NCBI RefSeq assembly: GCF_003143955.1
Contig: NZ_QFVS01000002.1
Span: forward strand, 1-64,000
Direction of reading: 5' to 3'
Length of the DNA stretch: 64,000 nt
Source: Kurthia zopfii
GTDB taxonomy: Bacteria > Bacillota > Bacilli > Bacillales_A > Planococcaceae
The notes below the pieces were generated by a model. The model was not told the DNA's origin. It searched no databases and saw only the letters and a program-made list of their open reading frames with translations. Each line of letters starts with the position of its first letter. Position 1 is the first letter of the stretch. This document shows, in pieces, positions 19,601 to 28,275 of this stretch. The translations under genes were made by a program, and so were the position numbers.

Positions 19601-20557
19601 TTTGTTGAACTCTACAATCCATTGAATTGCATTTTGTTTAGAACCTACTTCTTTAAAAGTAGTTCCTTCAATAATTCCTGCTTTACCTTTTTTCGTTAAA
19701 TCATCGTTTACGCCTTCTGGTGAGAAGTGAAGGTTATATGTTTCTTCACCTTTACTAGAGTTTACAGTAAAGCTTTGATCTAATGATGTTGTCTCTTGAC
19801 TGATTACGTTAGCTTCTGCAACGAAACCTGCTGAGATAAAGCCAGGAGTTCCAGTAGAACCGTTATCATTTTCAATTTCTTTATTAAAAGTAAATGTTAC
19901 AATGCCGTTATCAATTTTAAATGTACCTATTGATCCAAGTGGACCTGATTTTGGTGATGTGCCTTCCCAGTCAAAGTTACTTGGCAGTTTGTATGCAACT
20001 TGGTCACCATTTTTATAAGTCTCTACTGGAATCAAGAAATCATACTTAATTTTGAAATATGTTTGTTCTGTTACGTTTGTTACGTCGCCTGGTTTAACTG
20101 GCGTTGTTTTGTCGTTTAAATGAATTGTGATTTCTTTAATGATCGACTCTGGAGTGCCTTTTTCAGCTTTAGCTGTTTTTGCTTCTTTCTTAGAAAGTAC
20201 TTTCTCCTCAGAAGTACTTTCTTCAGTTGTAGCTTCTTTATTTTCCTCCACTTCTGCTGCGTCATCGATTACTGCTTCTTGATGCCCAGCTTCTGCTTTG
20301 GAACTTGTATTTTTATCCTCTGTATTAACAACCTTGTCTGTTTTAGGGGCTTCTGCCTTATCTTTAACAGCAGGTTCATCTTTAATTAATTGATCTGATG
20401 TTTCATTTGTCGCATCAGTGTCAGATGAAACAGAAGAATTTTCAGCTACTGGTGCGTTTTCTGCTGCTATTGCATTAAGTGGCATCATAAATCCACTTGC
20501 CATTAATTGCATAACTAGCATCAAAGCCATAAGAGCTGCACTAATTTGTTTCTTCAT
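13637..20557 (-). CDS. Giant LPXTG cell-wall adhesin with collagen-binding-like and Cna-B-like repeats
   Basis: A 2306-residue sortase-anchored surface protein. Residues 1-32 are a signal peptide (ending NAIAA) and 33-140 an acidic E/K/T-rich linker. About 150-975 hold an N-terminal domain and then five Ig-like domains of the collagen-adhesin type, each opening with an aromatic strand (QWIVEFNK, QWTIDYNRG, TWVITVNKN, FKWQVGFGL, FDYSVDINQ). About 985-1080 is a canonical Cna-B/SpaA domain (YIKKVDGATGK, VIKETKAP). About 1082-2180 hold twelve roughly 85-100-residue Cna-B-like repeats, each with two cysteines; no cysteine occurs before. A shortened last domain follows, then LPQTG near 2272, a hydrophobic helix and NRRKHA. 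It probably serves as a stalk and adhesin; the ligand is unknown. No sortase gene is in the window. Repeats 5-6 and 7-8 are a recent duplication. Confidence 0.95.
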   Translation of the reverse strand: MKKQISAALMALMLVMQLMASGFMMPLNAIAAENAPVAENSSVSSDTDATNETSDQLIKDEPAVKDKAEAPKTDKVVNTEDKNTSSKAEAGHQEAVIDDAAEVEENKEATTEESTSEEKVLSKKEAKTAKAEKGTPESIIKEITIHLNDKTTPVKPGDVTNVTEQTYFKIKYDFLIPVETYKNGDQVAYKLPSNFDWEGTSPKSGPLGSIGTFKIDNGIVTFTFNKEIENDNGSTGTPGFISAGFVAEANVISQETTSLDQSFTVNSSKGEETYNLHFSPEGVNDDLTKKGKAGIIEGTTFKEVGSKQNAIQWIVEFNKTKNTLKNGVFKDTFDTSKLELVPGTFKAIELKVDRKGNVTEGGDVTSDFTKKGTNEWSIKEGSNKAYRITYVTKVLDETVSTYTNKANVKATGLDKSATKQVNIERAKLLNKYGEATATGAQWTIDYNRGQTTIPQSKAYIRDAIHGEQILDEDSITIYGYTLATNGSIVYDNAPLSKDEYYIAKSSTENSFDIIFKKDVTKSYMISYSTKLYPGHVVTDDQTVKNTVTSDGQESSATVTNKQTSLEKGYEKLDFQKRTATWVITVNKNNQNIRNAYVLDKFMTENMQYIPGTATVNGKSVKDPEQRPDGLLFNLGDITKKQTIKIDVSLDLMTTDIYKNKATLMFENGKKIETTSQFERTPNIKNNGFKNVTKDLNNETGEYTFKWQVGFGLNLQGVPQGAKITDEFTSKNMKLKEDTFKIMELDNKNGHGNVVTSTEFKDYTLETNENGYVVTFPNGTPAGKAYVIQYDTKDTDNVYSKDYTNKATSTIFGKDGKEGSFTAHTQVPNGGLLIDKKGKQLRQTRHFDYSVDINQSKSVLKKASVTDSLTAKNKFDGTFVANSFKLDNGNIELTETNNPNQEAEDGKHYLYVSEDQTSFKIIFPKSIHKSYKLDYKVYYEGDKGTELSNLIKLNYDDMTEDFKTTSSVDKTYYNNSTAFGWGDVEYKNIYIKKVDGATGKALEGAEFELYKYDDYETVYRTATTDKDGKAVFENVRLKADGKSPYVIKETKAPKNYLEDDSQVQIEFALENQKEATPFVIKNERKACEVTVSFVDAKDKEKIEKDGTYTVFTKDKVETKQKVEFKDGEAKVNLKPGTYFIKQDGDIKGIAPVDEFTEIKVEEDADGDCKVTTVEVELVKVCETVILSTDKDTGDKITANSEYKVLKDGKDLEKTFKSDDKGNIDLGKLENGKYELVQTKAPEGYVLNETPLEFEVDAENCVTDLKFENEVPKCAVTVINQDENKKVIKTDSTYKVVQGDKVIVKEVKAVDGKLTLEPLPAGDYTLVQVTADDMYVLNETGVDFTVDPKNCDGIVITNEFAKCEITVINKDENGDVITDGSTYKVMQGNEEVVETVTAVDGQIKLPALKHGTYQLVQTDVSDKYVLNTSPVEFKINKDECSATVTIKNEIAKCDITVINKDVDGGKIKDGSEYDVYQIIGDEKVKVNKEPLVSKDGEVKVPALVVGKYELVQTKVDSIYVLNDKPVAFEVVKDDCKVVQITNEFAKCEITVINKDENDEVITDDSEYKVMQGDKEIAKATAKDGEIKLPALKHGTYKLVQTKVSDKYVLNTTPVKFTVDKETCNAVVEIKNDLAKCDITVINKDVDGGKIKDGSEYDVYQIIGDEKVKVNKEPIVSKDGEVKVPALVVGKYELVQTKVDSIYVLNDKPVAFEVVKDDCKVVNITNEFAKCEITVINKDNNGQVITDGSEYKVMQGDKEIAKATAKDGKIVLPALKHGDYTLVQTKVSDKYVLNTTPVKFTIDPKDCSATVTVVNEIAKCEITVINNDTDGKQIKNGSTYDVFKIVDGKKVKVNENPLTAKDGSVKVPALEVGKYELVQKSIEGNYVLNDKPVAFDVVKDNCATVTIVNDFGKCEVTIINKDGDTKEVITSGSEYTLYKKDKDGTKVEVSKGVKADEAGKIVLPALERGDYVLVQTKAPQNYEKAKDLEFTVNALDCSPAFEVENIMTYCPATIVLVDKELAAGIEGAKFVIKDVNGKVVGNEFTFGKDGKITTKPLRPGTYTIELVKGVPGYKIAKSTTLVISPDQCGGTISVNVDNTPNKCDVTVFNKDEKGNVIVENSTYKVEKINADGSKTVVANVKANKGKIVLDQLRPGKYVITQTTAPKGYKLNKTPLKFEVKKDECLAELTITNGKVPPVVEGETEEVEKPTVTVPTKKPGVEVEVIDKNKKPVTSGKTDGKGNVVIEKLPPGKYEVVDKDKNVITTIIVDKNGNVLPQTGESNSLAYGLGGLLVIALGAFMVIRNRRKHA
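15111..16208 (-). repeat. Tandem duplication of a two-domain unit inside the adhesin gene
   Basis: Cna-B-like repeats 5-6 (about 15660-16208) and 7-8 (about 15111-15659) are arranged A-B-A-B with a 549-bp (183-codon) offset. The A copies differ at only two of about 95 residues (EPL/EPI, VVQ/VVN), and the nucleotide sequences are nearly identical. The B copies have diverged more. The offset is a multiple of three, so copy number can change without a frameshift. Confidence 0.85.
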
Positions 20558-20586
20558 AAATGTTCCTCCTCTTTGTAAAATTACAT

Positions 20587-20632
20587 AAAAAATGCATCAA
20601 GAACTCTGATATGAATCAGTAACTATTGATGC
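20587..20632 (-). promoter_or_regulatory. Terminator-like stem-loop in the adhesin leader
   Basis: On the minus strand GCATCAA pairs with TTGATGC around an inner CTGAT-TCAT-ATCAG hairpin. ATTTTTT follows, then the strong RBS (AGAGGAGGA) of the adhesin. It lies 5 to 10 bases after the predicted transcription start, so it could stabilise the mRNA 5' end or act as an attenuator. An overlapping TGATG-CATCA pairing is possible. No known riboswitch is recognised. Confidence 0.5.
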
Positions 20633-20638
20633 TAATAC

Positions 20639-20667
20639 ATCATACCACCGCGCTTTAAAGGTGTATA
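20639..20667 (-). promoter_or_regulatory. Candidate promoter of the adhesin gene
   Basis: Minus strand TATACA (20662-20667), 17-bp spacer, and TATGAT (20639-20644) preceded by TG to give an extended -10. The rest of the 606-bp gap up to crh is AT-rich and holds the terminators at 20904 and 21114. I see no gene in it. Confidence 0.5.
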
Positions 20668-20903
20668 TCACACTTAATTATCATTTATGTAAAACGTCCT
20701 AAACCGTTGCTATATATACGTTTATAAGCGTTCACTCACTTTTTGGTAGTTAATTGCCTATATTTAACAGGTTCTTTCGGTAGAAAACGAGATTTTAAAA
20801 GTAAAATCATTTAAAAGGTCTTTAGTCATACTAGTGGTTCATTTGCTCTATATTGTTTGACAATTAACGACTGTTTTTAACAGAAAATTTTAATTTATGT
20901 AAT

Positions 20904-20946
20904 AAAAAAATAGGTTAGTTACCCGCTTTCACGAGTGAACTAACCT
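20904..20946 (-). terminator. Orphan terminator in the adhesin-crh gap
   Basis: A strong minus-strand hairpin: AGGTTAGTT pairs with AACTAACCT and, past one bulged base, ACTCG pairs with CGGGT. Seven Ts follow after one A. It lies 168 bp beyond the crh terminator with no gene between, so it either backs up that terminator or ends a short unannotated RNA. Confidence 0.7.
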
Positions 20947-21113
20947 ACCTTATTTTACTAATTAGGTATGTTTAGATATTTATAAATCGTTATTTTCTAC
21001 ATATTACATCTTGAACAAACTACTTATAATATAGCTATTATCGTTTACCTATTTTAAGTGTCGTTATACTAGGAAATACCCTTGTAAACCTAATAGTTTT
21101 TTGAAGTTTGAAT

Positions 21114-21145
21114 AAAAAAACGCAGCAACCAAGAATGGTTACTGC
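21114..21145 (-). terminator. Intrinsic terminator of the yvcI-rapZ-yvcK-whiA-crh operon
   Basis: A 10-bp stem (21122-21131 with 21136-21145, one G-U) with a 4-base loop and seven Ts on the minus strand lies about 18 bp after the crh stop. Confidence 0.85.
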
Positions 21146-21163
21146 ACTTCATCATCTATTACT

Positions 21164-21421
21164 TTAGTCTTCAGACTCGATCATCTTACGTAGACCTGCG
21201 ATTGCTTCAGTCTCGTCTTTACCTTCAGCAAACAAGGTAATGTCAGTCCCATGGGCTACGGCTAAACTCATAATTCCCATAATACTTTTAGCATTCACCT
21301 TTCTCGTACCCTTTTGTAAAAACACGTCAGCTTGGTAACGGTTTGCTTCTTGTACAAAAAGTGCTGCTTGGCGTGCTTGAAGTCCTGATTTGAGTTTAAC
21401 CTCAACCTGCTGTTCTAACAT
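21164..21421 (-). CDS. crh: HPr-like catabolite repression protein Crh
   Basis: An 85-residue HPr homologue. The phosphorylatable His15 of HPr is replaced by Gln (GLQARQAALFVQEANR), while the regulatory Ser46 is kept (VNAKSIMGIMSLAV). This is the defining pattern of Crh, which cannot transport phosphate in the PTS but, once phosphorylated at Ser46 by HprK, acts as a co-repressor of CcpA. HprK is encoded at 36296 in this window. It is the last gene of the yvcI-rapZ-yvcK-whiA-crh operon, as in Bacillus. Confidence 0.93.
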   Translation of the reverse strand: MLEQQVEVKLKSGLQARQAALFVQEANRYQADVFLQKGTRKVNAKSIMGIMSLAVAHGTDITLFAEGKDETEAIAGLRKMIESED

Positions 21422-21501
21422 CTGCTGTTTCCCCCTTATATATTTGGCTATGTAGCCTCTTAAGATTTATGTTCTTCTACTATTATACATCATTTATCGT
21501 A

Positions 21502-22449
21502 CTATTTAAGATTAACCTTTTCACCGGCACGTAAAGATTCGGCAATTTCATCGATTTTACGTAATCGATGGTTAATTCCCGACTTCGAAACGCTCGAAGA
21601 CATCATCTCTCCTAGTTCTTTCAATGTAACATCTTGATAAGCTACTCGTAGTCTCGCGATTTCTTGTAATTTATCAGGAAGCTGTTCAATGCCAATTCGT
21701 TTATCAATATATTTAATATTTTCGACTTGGCGAATCGCCGCCCCAATTGTTTTATTCAAATTGGCTGTTTCACAATTTACAAGTCGGTTTACGCTATTAC
21801 GCATATCACGGACAATACGGACATCTTCGAATTTTAGCATCGCTTGATAAGCGCCTACTAAACTAAGGAAATCCGAGATTTTCTCTGCCTCTTTCAAATA
21901 CGTGACAAAGCCTTTTTTTCGTTCAATCGTTTTCGCATTAAGATCAAAGAGATTCATCAAGTTTTTCAATGCTGTGCCGTGTTCTTCATAAAGTGAATAC
22001 ACTTCTAAGTGATAGGCAGATGTTTCTGGATTATTGACCGAGCCGCCTGCTAAAAAAGCGCCGCGTAAATAGGCTTTACGTGATTCATCTGTTGCTAAAA
22101 GATTTTCCGAGATTTCGTGATTCATCAAGAAATTGCCTGATAAAATTTCCAAACTCTCCAGTAATTCTTTCGCACCGTCACGCACTCTACAAATGTAGAC
22201 ATTATTCTTTTTGAGTCTCATCTTTTTTCGGACAAGCAACTCGACTTTATAATCATACAATTTTTTCAAAATCGTATAGATTCTTCTCGCGATGGCCGCA
22301 TTTTCGGTTTGCACATCTAAGCTCAGTTGACGATTAGCAAATGACAGTGAACCATTCATACGAATCATCGCTGATAGCTCAGATTTTAAACTTAAATCAT
22401 CTGATTCCATCTGTGTTAATTCTTTTTTCATTTCAGAAGCAAATGACAT
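21502..22449 (-). CDS. whiA: DNA-binding protein WhiA
   Basis: WhiA, 315 residues, has an N-terminal degenerate LAGLIDADG homing-endonuclease-like fold (about 1-210, including [17 protein letters not shown]) and a C-terminal helix-turn-helix ([33 protein letters not shown]). In Bacillus it is nucleoid-associated and affects cell division and chromosome segregation; in actinomycetes it is a sporulation regulator. It is 17 bp after yvcK in the operon and has a clear RBS (GGAGG). Confidence 0.95.
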   Translation of the reverse strand: MSFASEMKKELTQMESDDLSLKSELSAMIRMNGSLSFANRQLSLDVQTENAAIARRIYTILKKLYDYKVELLVRKKMRLKKNNVYICRVRDGAKELLESLEILSGNFLMNHEISENLLATDESRKAYLRGAFLAGGSVNNPETSAYHLEVYSLYEEHGTALKNLMNLFDLNAKTIERKKGFVTYLKEAEKISDFLSLVGAYQAMLKFEDVRIVRDMRNSVNRLVNCETANLNKTIGAAIRQVENIKYIDKRIGIEQLPDKLQEIARLRVAYQDVTLKELGEMMSSSVSKSGINHRLRKIDEIAESLRAGEKVNLK

Positions 22450-22466
22450 ATTCTCCGCCTCCTTTC

Positions 22467-23435
22467 TTAATGTGTATTCATATAATCAATGAGCCATTCT
22501 GCTACTTTTGTAGGCTGATGTCTCACAGTCCCTTTTTTACTTACATTGGCGATCGGTCTCTTCTCCACTTCAAGCCCCATTTGGACAAGTTGAGGTACAT
22601 CGATTTTGACTGGTTCGGCATCTTCTTCTTCGTATGCGCGTTGCACATTCTCAGGTACTTCGGCATCATTATTAATGAGGATTGCATCGATAAAATCAGC
22701 ACCAACATGGTCATGAATCGCTTGGACGTGATCGCTTGCAGTATAATTCGAAGTTTCACCATTTTGCGTCATCAAATTGCAAATATATACTTTTTTGCCT
22801 TGTGCATTCAAAACAGCATCTCGAATATCTTCTACGAGTAAATTCGGGATGATGCTCGTATATAAACTCCCCGGCCCAATTACGATAAGATCCGCATTTT
22901 TGATTGCTTGAATTGCTTCAGGTAGCGCACGGACGTGATCTGGCTTACAGAAGACTCGATTAATTCGCTTCTCATATGTAGGGATTTTAGATTCACCTTC
23001 TACGATGCGACCGTCTTCCAATTCCGCAAAAAGTGTTAATCTTTGATTGGCTGCAGGTAGAACGCGTCCATGCACATTCAATACGCGGCTCATCTCACGA
23101 ATTGCGTGTGAGAAGTCACCTGTAATCTCCGTTAATGCCGTTAGCATGAGATTGCCTAGCGAATGACCGTTCAAATGTTCTTTGCCCTTTCCTTTAAATC
23201 GGTATTGGAACATCTCTTCTACTAATGGTTCAACTTCCGATAATGCAGCGATCACATTTCGCACATCTCCCGGTGGTGGGATTTGATAGTCATCACGTAA
23301 TCTGCCAGAACTTCCGCCATCATCTGCGACTGTTACGATTGCAGTTAGTTCTGCATCGAATTTTTTTAGCCCTCGCAATAATGTCGATAAACCCGTTCCG
23401 CCTCCTACAATGACGATTTCTTTCTTTTTCGCCAT
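22467..23435 (-). CDS. yvcK: YvcK/GlmR family protein (gluconeogenesis factor)
   Basis: A 322-residue CofD-like Rossmann protein. It has the N-terminal [18 protein letters not shown], the [16 protein letters not shown] signature, [10 protein letters not shown], and the late [17 protein letters not shown] and [16 protein letters not shown] motifs. In B. subtilis YvcK (GlmR) binds UDP-GlcNAc and stimulates GlmS, linking carbon flux to wall synthesis, and is needed on gluconeogenic carbon sources. It is 3 bp after rapZ. Confidence 0.95.
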   Translation of the reverse strand: MAKKKEIVIVGGGTGLSTLLRGLKKFDAELTAIVTVADDGGSSGRLRDDYQIPPPGDVRNVIAALSEVEPLVEEMFQYRFKGKGKEHLNGHSLGNLMLTALTEITGDFSHAIREMSRVLNVHGRVLPAANQRLTLFAELEDGRIVEGESKIPTYEKRINRVFCKPDHVRALPEAIQAIKNADLIVIGPGSLYTSIIPNLLVEDIRDAVLNAQGKKVYICNLMTQNGETSNYTASDHVQAIHDHVGADFIDAILINNDAEVPENVQRAYEEEDAEPVKIDVPQLVQMGLEVEKRPIANVSKKGTVRHQPTKVAEWLIDYMNTH

Positions 23436-23438
23436 AAG

Positions 23439-24320
23439 TTAGCCTTCTTTCCTTGAGATGTCGCGATGTGTCACGACAATAGGAGCTAAATTAGCAAGCG
23501 CTAGACCATAGTATTCTGCTAAAGTGACTGAGCGATGTTGACCACCTGTACATCCAAAGCCTATTACTAACTGTGTTTTTCCTTCTTCTTTATAGCGTGG
23601 CACCATAAATTCAAAGAGATCCGTTAGTTTATTAATTAAAGTTTGTGCATCATCTTGTTTCAACACGTAAGAAGACACTTCTTCATCTAGCCCTGTTTTT
23701 GGTCGTAATTCATCAATATAGTACGGATTCGGTAAAAAGCGCACATCAAAAATTAAATCCGCATCAATTGGTGTACCATGCTTGAATCCAAATGACATGA
23801 CATTGATCGAGAATGAATTTTTCTTCTCGCCCGAATATCTTTCTAATAATGTATTTCGTAATTCTTTTGGCTTCATAATTGAAGTATTATAGATTTGATT
23901 CGCTCTGCCTTTCACTTCAGACAACATTTCTCTCTCTTTTTTAATCCCTTCAAGTGGACTACTTTCCGAAGCAAGTGGATGTGAACGACGTGTTTCTTTG
24001 AAACGGCGCACAAGCGTCTCATTATCTGCATCTAAGAAAATAATTTGCGGCTCAACTTCCGCATCACCTCTTAATTCATCAAGTGCATCAATTAGTGAAG
24101 CGAAGAAATCTCCACCACGTAAATCCATTACAGCAACTGTATGAGATAATTCCTTGTTCGAGTCTTTCATTAATTTAATGAAAGTCGATAGTAAAGCCGG
24201 TGGTAAATTGTCGATACAGTAGTAACCTAAATCTTCAAAAGCTCTCACTGCAACAGATTTCCCTGCTCCAGACATACCTGTAATAATGATGAGATCTTTA
24301 CCTGAATCCGAATTAACCAT
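23439..24320 (-). CDS. rapZ: RNase adapter / nucleotide-binding protein RapZ (YvcJ)
   Basis: A 293-residue P-loop protein (IITGMSGAGKSVAVRAFEDLG, residues 12-32) with VMDLRGGDFF, FLDADNETLVRRFKETRR and the conserved C-terminal GCTGGQHRSVTLAEY. E. coli RapZ targets GlmZ/GlmY RNAs to RNase E; B. subtilis YvcJ is an NTPase with effects on competence. The start is ATG at 24320, eight bases after GGGGGA; an upstream in-frame TTG at 24338 is less likely. It overlaps the Nudix gene by 8 bp. Confidence 0.93.
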   Translation of the reverse strand: MVNSDSGKDLIIITGMSGAGKSVAVRAFEDLGYYCIDNLPPALLSTFIKLMKDSNKELSHTVAVMDLRGGDFFASLIDALDELRGDAEVEPQIIFLDADNETLVRRFKETRRSHPLASESSPLEGIKKEREMLSEVKGRANQIYNTSIMKPKELRNTLLERYSGEKKNSFSINVMSFGFKHGTPIDADLIFDVRFLPNPYYIDELRPKTGLDEEVSSYVLKQDDAQTLINKLTDLFEFMVPRYKEEGKTQLVIGFGCTGGQHRSVTLAEYYGLALANLAPIVVTHRDISRKEG

Positions 24321-24795
24321 CAAGATCTTCCCCCTCAAGTGAATGCTGAATTTTTTCGTCTAGTAATTGAAATTCTTCTGTATACGTAAACGTCCCGTAT
24401 TGCATCCCTTTTTCATTAACTGCAAAAAGAAGATTCGTACGGTCTCCTTCTGCCATAGGTAATGTTTTTAATTCATCTACATGATGCCATTCTAAAATGC
24501 CTTCACGAGTTTCAGTAAAAGGTGTACCTTCTAAATCTTCCGCAAAAAACGTATAAAGCATCCATTCATTTACCATCTTCTCGCCATCCATAATGACCAT
24601 TGTATAAATCCCTTTTAGATGTGGGTTCACGGCTTTCGTACCTGTCTCTTCAAAGTACTCTCTGCTCGCAGCTTCAAATATTGATTCGCCGCTTTCGATT
24701 TTCCCACCTGGTGCCACATACCAGCCACGTCTAGGCTTTTTCAGTAGTAACACTTCGTCACCTCTACGCACAATTAAATTCGCAATTCTTTGCAT
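24313..24795 (-). CDS. yvcI: Nudix hydrolase, YvcI type
   Basis: A 160-residue Nudix hydrolase with a perfect Nudix box, GGKIESGESIFEAASREYFEETG (Gx5Ex7REUxEExGU), residues about 30-53, preceded by KKPRRGWYVAP. It is likely a nucleoside di- or triphosphate pyrophosphatase of the MutT type; the substrate is unknown. The frame extends to 24831, but homologues begin near MQRIANLIV and GGGGTGG lies upstream of that ATG. First gene of the operon running to crh. Confidence 0.88.
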   Translation of the reverse strand: MQRIANLIVRRGDEVLLLKKPRRGWYVAPGGKIESGESIFEAASREYFEETGTKAVNPHLKGIYTMVIMDGEKMVNEWMLYTFFAEDLEGTPFTETREGILEWHHVDELKTLPMAEGDRTNLLFAVNEKGMQYGTFTYTEEFQLLDEKIQHSLEGEDLDG

Positions 24796-24846
24796 ATGTG
24801 CCACCCCATTCTCTGTTCGTATAGTACTCAAAAAATCCTAACTTAC

Positions 24847-24876
24847 ATTATACACTGTTCCGGGTGTATCTTACAA
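24847..24876 (-). promoter_or_regulatory. Promoter of the yvcI-rapZ-yvcK-whiA-crh operon
   Basis: Minus strand TTGTAA (24871-24876), 18-bp spacer, TATAAT (24847-24852), placed between the trxB terminator and the Nudix gene. Confidence 0.65.
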
Positions 24877-24886
24877 ATAACGCACG

Positions 24887-24922
24887 AAAAAAGGAAGAAC
24901 TGTATGCGTTACAGTTCTTCCT
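24887..24922 (-). terminator. Intrinsic terminator of trxB
   Basis: A perfect 13-bp stem (24892-24904 with 24910-24922), 5-base loop and T tract on the minus strand, about 100 bp after the trxB stop. Confidence 0.85.
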
Positions 24923-25020
24923 CTGGGTCAACCAAATATTCTAAAATTTCAAAGGGTTATTACATCCTTTACTATACACTGTCAATATTTCACAAACATT
25001 ACAGCAGTATGAAATTTAGA

Positions 25021-25980
<960 letters not shown>

Positions 25981-26044
25981 CTAATACGATAACTTATACC
26001 CTCGTATGGTATATCATTTTGAACAACTTCATCAAGTTATTTGC

Positions 26045-27565
26045 CTATGAATCAAAGATTGGTAGAAATTGCATCAATTCGTCAATATATTTTGTTAAAG
26101 TTGGCGTCGAAATCTCATACAATTCCGCCACTTCTTTTTTCGTGATTTTCATGCGTGAAGATTTATACATGAACTCTACTGCCGCAGCTAGTGCGACTGG
26201 ATTTTTGAATTTGTATCCTTTTTCAAAAGCGGCTTCACAAATCATGAACCACATTTGGAATTGGAATGTATCTTCAATTTCCATCGATTCTACTTGAATA
26301 TAGAGTATTTCAGCAACTTCAATGGCACGTAGCATTGGTTGTAGTGATGCGTCATCTTCAAAGTCATGTCCAAGTGATAATGCTAAAAATATTTTCTCCA
26401 TCGGTGAATAATCATCGACTGAAATGATCGCAGGGTTTGCTAGAATATCTTGTTTGAACGGTGTTTTCGTTAATAAATACAAGCCGAATAGTCGCTCCGA
26501 ACGATATTCATGTTGCAACTTACCCACGATGTATTCTTCATCATTTAGTATCGTGTCATTTTCAAATTCTGCGTGCGTCCACGGTTCGAAACCTTCTTTA
26601 GTCGGATCAATCTCCAATAATAAGTTCCAAATCATGCGTGAAAACTTCTCATCGCCAGCGAAAAATGCTGAATGTGATAACCAGAAGTAGAAGCCTGCAT
26701 CGCCTGAATAGCCTTTGACATACAGACTTTTCAGCCATTTAAACGCTTCTTCATAACATCCGATTAAAGCAAGTGTAGCACCAAGTTTGAAGCGATGCTC
26801 GAAATTGTAAGGATGTAATTTGACTAAAGTTTCTTCTAAAAGATCAAGTTCTTTCTCATCTTTTTCGTAATAAGCGATAATCGCCATATTGCAAAGCGCG
26901 TGGATATTCCCATAATTCCCTAGTAACACTTCATGTAATAGCGCTCTCGCTTGTTCATTCTCACCTTGATAGAAATAGGAAAGTGCTAAATTATTATATG
27001 CTGACCAAAAATTTGGATTTTCGGCAATGATATTTTCAAAGATTTCAATCGCTTGTTCGTGTTCGCCACTTTCCATTAACTGACGCGCGCGTTCTTGCTC
27101 ACGTGACAGGACTTTATTACCTGCATCTTCAGTTCGTGGTAGTTTTCCTAGCATCGACGTCACAAAATCAATAATCTCATTGGCTTCATCAAAGTATTCG
27201 CCACTTTGATCGACCTCGATATATAGTTCCGCATAGTAAAGTGCTTCTTCTAACATACCTAAGCCTGCAGAAGTTTCCGCTAAAAACAGCAGTACTTCTG
27301 GATTATTCGCCTCTAGATCATTCGCGACTAATAGTAGTGATCTCGCATTTTCTGTATTCCCTAGTTCCAATTCGACAATGGCATATTGCAAGAAAATCAT
27401 TGCGTCATCCGGGCTAAGTTCAACGGCTCTTTTTAAATATTTTGCTGCTTTTGGAAAATCACCACGGTCCATGCACGTTTGAGCTTTTGCATAATAAAAA
27501 TCACCATTTGGCAAAAACGGTACGATATTCTGTTGTGGCTTGTAGTTGTCGTTGTTATTTTCCAA
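26045..27565 (-). CDS. Tetratricopeptide-repeat protein (YvcD-like) with C-terminal HTH-like segment
   Basis: A 506-residue soluble protein built of TPR-like helical pairs, clearest at FPKAAKYLKRAVELSPDDAM (about 37-56), EQAIEIFENIIAENPNFWSA (about 170-190) and the repeats after them. The C-terminus (ITKKEVAELYEISTPTLTKYIDELM) resembles a helix-turn-helix. It corresponds to yvcD, found beside trxB in Bacillus; the function is unknown, probably a protein-protein scaffold. The best start is TTG at 27565, nine bases after GGAGG. Confidence 0.88.
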   Translation of the reverse strand: MENNNDNYKPQQNIVPFLPNGDFYYAKAQTCMDRGDFPKAAKYLKRAVELSPDDAMIFLQYAIVELELGNTENARSLLLVANDLEANNPEVLLFLAETSAGLGMLEEALYYAELYIEVDQSGEYFDEANEIIDFVTSMLGKLPRTEDAGNKVLSREQERARQLMESGEHEQAIEIFENIIAENPNFWSAYNNLALSYFYQGENEQARALLHEVLLGNYGNIHALCNMAIIAYYEKDEKELDLLEETLVKLHPYNFEHRFKLGATLALIGCYEEAFKWLKSLYVKGYSGDAGFYFWLSHSAFFAGDEKFSRMIWNLLLEIDPTKEGFEPWTHAEFENDTILNDEEYIVGKLQHEYRSERLFGLYLLTKTPFKQDILANPAIISVDDYSPMEKIFLALSLGHDFEDDASLQPMLRAIEVAEILYIQVESMEIEDTFQFQMWFMICEAAFEKGYKFKNPVALAAAVEFMYKSSRMKITKKEVAELYEISTPTLTKYIDELMQFLPIFDS

Positions 27566-27584
27566 GTGTATTTTCCTCCGAAAA

Positions 27585-27615
27585 GCAAAAAGAACGCATA
27601 CTCACGTTCTTTTGC
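27585..27615 (-). terminator. Terminator of the his operon
   Basis: GCAAAA(A)GAACG pairs with CGTTCTTTTGC with one bulge in the gap between hisI and the TPR gene. On the minus strand the T-rich arm CTTTTTGCTTTTC supports termination, though the U tract is interrupted. Confidence 0.55.
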
Positions 27616-27663
27616 ATAATACGGTATATTATAACACAATTCATTATATGAAGTAGTCCAAAT

Positions 27664-28275
27664 CTATTTTTCGTGACGTTTTTGTAGCACGCTAAGAACT
27701 TCATATAAATCAAGCTTTTGCTCTTGTAAAAGCACGAGTAAATGGTACATTAAATCGGCTGCTTCCCACTTCAATTCTTCAGCATCGCAGTTTTTTGCAG
27801 CGATGACTACTTCCGTCGCTTCTTCCCCGACTTTCTTGCCGATCTTGTCGATACCTTCCGTGAATAAGTACGTCGTATAAGCACCTTCTGGCATGTCGAC
27901 TTCACGATTCGCAATGACTTCTTTTAGTGTCGATAAAATATCAAGTGAACCTATTGCCGAATCCTTCTCTTTGACGATTTCATGGAAGCAACTTTCTTCG
28001 CCTGTATGACAAGCTGGCCCATTCGGTAAAACTTCGACAACGAGTGCATCGCCATCACAGTCCAAACGCATCGCTACAACCTTTTGCGTATGACCGCTCG
28101 TCGCTCCTTTATGCCATAGCTCTTGGCGTGAACGAGAATAAAACCATGTTTCGCCCGTCTCCATTGTTTTCGTATAAGATTGTTCATTCATATAGGCAAG
28201 CGTCAGTACTTCCTTCGTTTGCGCATGTTGAACAATTGCTGGGATTAATCCTTGAGCATCAAATTTCATTGTCAT
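27664..28275 (-). CDS. hisI: Bifunctional phosphoribosyl-AMP cyclohydrolase / phosphoribosyl-ATP pyrophosphatase
   Basis: HisIE performs steps 2 and 3 of histidine synthesis. Residues 1-110 are the zinc-dependent cyclohydrolase ([49 protein letters not shown]). Residues about 120-203 are the pyrophosphatase helical domain ([26 protein letters not shown]). It overlaps the hisF stop by 4 bp (ATGA). Last gene of the operon. Confidence 0.96.
   Translation of the reverse strand: MTMKFDAQGLIPAIVQHAQTKEVLTLAYMNEQSYTKTMETGETWFYSRSRQELWHKGATSGHTQKVVAMRLDCDGDALVVEVLPNGPACHTGEESCFHEIVKEKDSAIGSLDILSTLKEVIANREVDMPEGAYTTYLFTEGIDKIGKKVGEEATEVVIAAKNCDAEELKWEAADLMYHLLVLLQEQKLDLYEVLSVLQKRHEK

Noticed and set aside
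20558-20760. c-di-GMP (GEMM) or other known riboswitch in the adhesin leader
   Set aside because: No conserved GEMM core or other familiar aptamer motif; only the simple hairpin at 20587-20632 is visible.
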